The translations under genes were made by a program, and so were the position numbers. The notes under the pieces were generated by a model that searched no databases, was not told the DNA's origin, and worked only from the letters and a program-made list of their open reading frames with translations. Of a stretch of DNA of 64,000 nucleotides, positions 63,484-64,000 are shown in pieces. The stretch's first letter is position 1. Every line of letters starts with the position of its first letter. Source of the stretch: Staphylococcus carnosus (GTDB taxonomy: Bacteria; Bacillota; Bacilli; Staphylococcales; Staphylococcaceae); the NCBI RefSeq assembly GCF_900458435.1, contig NZ_UHCT01000001.1, forward strand, positions 1,302,001 to 1,366,000. The letters run 5' to 3'.

Positions 63484-64000
63484 ATAGAACTGAGTAATAG
63501 GCAAAGTGAAATAGTTGAAATAGTAAAACACAATGGCCCAATAACTGGAGAAAAAATTGCCGAACAATTAAGTTTAACTAGGGCTACATTAAGACCAGAT
63601 TTAGCAATCCTCACAATGTCAGGATTTTTAGAAGCAAGACCACGTGTCGGTTATTTCTATTCTGGAAAGTCAACTAATCAATTGTTAACTGAGAAATTAA
63701 GACAATATATTGTAAAAGATTATCAATCACTTCCAATTATATTAAAAAGTGATATGTCAGTGTATGAAGCAATATGTACTATTTTCCTTGAAGACGTCAG
63801 TACATTGTTTGTTGTTAATCAGAACAATGATTTCATTGGTGTTTGCTCCAGAAAAGATTTATTAAGAGCATCGATGATTGGGGAAGATATACATACTATG
63901 CCAATAAGTGTTATAATGACACGCATGCCAAATCTAACATACGTAAAAGAAAATGATTTACTCGTATTAGCTGCTCAATTAATGATAGAAAAAGAAATCG
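63484..64000 (+). CDS. ccpN: CcpN-type repressor, 5' part, ATA start
   Basis: CcpN represses gluconeogenic genes (gapB, pckA) during glycolysis in B. subtilis. The 172 visible codons encode an N-terminal winged helix (LSNRQSEIVEIVKHNGPITGEKIAE, LTRATLRPDLAILTMSGF) and a CBS-domain pair starting near residue 85; the gene runs off the window. The frame opens after TGA at 63475-63477. No ATG, GTG or TTG precedes the helix-turn-helix, and the first ATG is 44 codons in. ATA at 63484 fits by alignment with family starts (xELSNRQ) and lies seven bases after GGGGTGA. CTG at 63490 is the other candidate. Confidence 0.85.
   Translation, partial: MELSNRQSEIVEIVKHNGPITGEKIAEQLSLTRATLRPDLAILTMSGFLEARPRVGYFYSGKSTNQLLTEKLRQYIVKDYQSLPIILKSDMSVYEAICTIFLEDVSTLFVVNQNNDFIGVCSRKDLLRASMIGEDIHTMPISVIMTRMPNLTYVKENDLLVLAAQLMIEKEI

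Overview
The window is a contiguous piece of a low-GC Firmicute chromosome. Gene content, order and protein sequence point to Staphylococcus, but the proteins differ from S. aureus throughout. A coagulase-negative species near the S. carnosus/simulans group is a plausible guess, not proven. It is core genome. I saw no insertion sequence, prophage, CRISPR array, tRNA or rRNA gene. Almost everything runs on the + strand; rarA, a flavin monooxygenase gene, rpsT and glyS are on the - strand, each set off by terminators. I found no new multi-gene system. The points worth following are regulatory and small-scale.

Region 1 (1-14.0 kb): the 3' end of tgt, yajC, secDF, recJ, apt, rel, dtd, lytH, then a T-box-controlled hisS-aspS pair. 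This covers queuosine modification, Sec export, repair, purine salvage, the stringent response and two aminoacyl-tRNA synthetases. Region 2 (14.0-27.2 kb): 6S RNA, tcdA, rarA, cymR, a short stress cluster behind a SigB-type promoter (a 56-residue protein plus a CsbD-like protein), a luciferase-like monooxygenase, the cysteine desulfurase-mnmA pair, a TPR protein, recD2 and T-box-alaS. Region 3 (27.3-38.5 kb): ireB-ruvX-DUF1292, the wobble-uridine operon trmR-trhP1-trhP2 with udk and greA, mtnN, and the yqeG-yqeH-aroE-yhbY-nadD-yqeK-rsfS-methyltransferase operon.

Region 4 (38.5-43.1 kb): the late competence operon comEA-comEB-comEC, then holA. comEC is broken by a one-base frameshift, and the comEA ribosome-binding site lies inside a 13-bp hairpin. 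Region 5 (43.1-54.9 kb): rpsT, lepA, hemW, the heat-shock cluster hrcA-grpE-dnaK-dnaJ under CtsR and CIRCE operators, prmA, rsmE, mtaB and rpsU. Region 6 (55.0-64 kb): nfeD-floA and a membrane-anchored hypothetical protein, phoH-ybeY-dgkA-cdd-era-recO, glyS with its own T-box, and the start of ccpN, which appears to begin at a non-standard ATA codon.

Three T-box leaders (His, Ala, Gly), 6S RNA, rel, CymR, CcpN, SigB and HrcA/CtsR signals make the window dense in translation, stress and nutrient-sensing control. All promoter and RNA-structure calls were made by eye, without folding or database searches.
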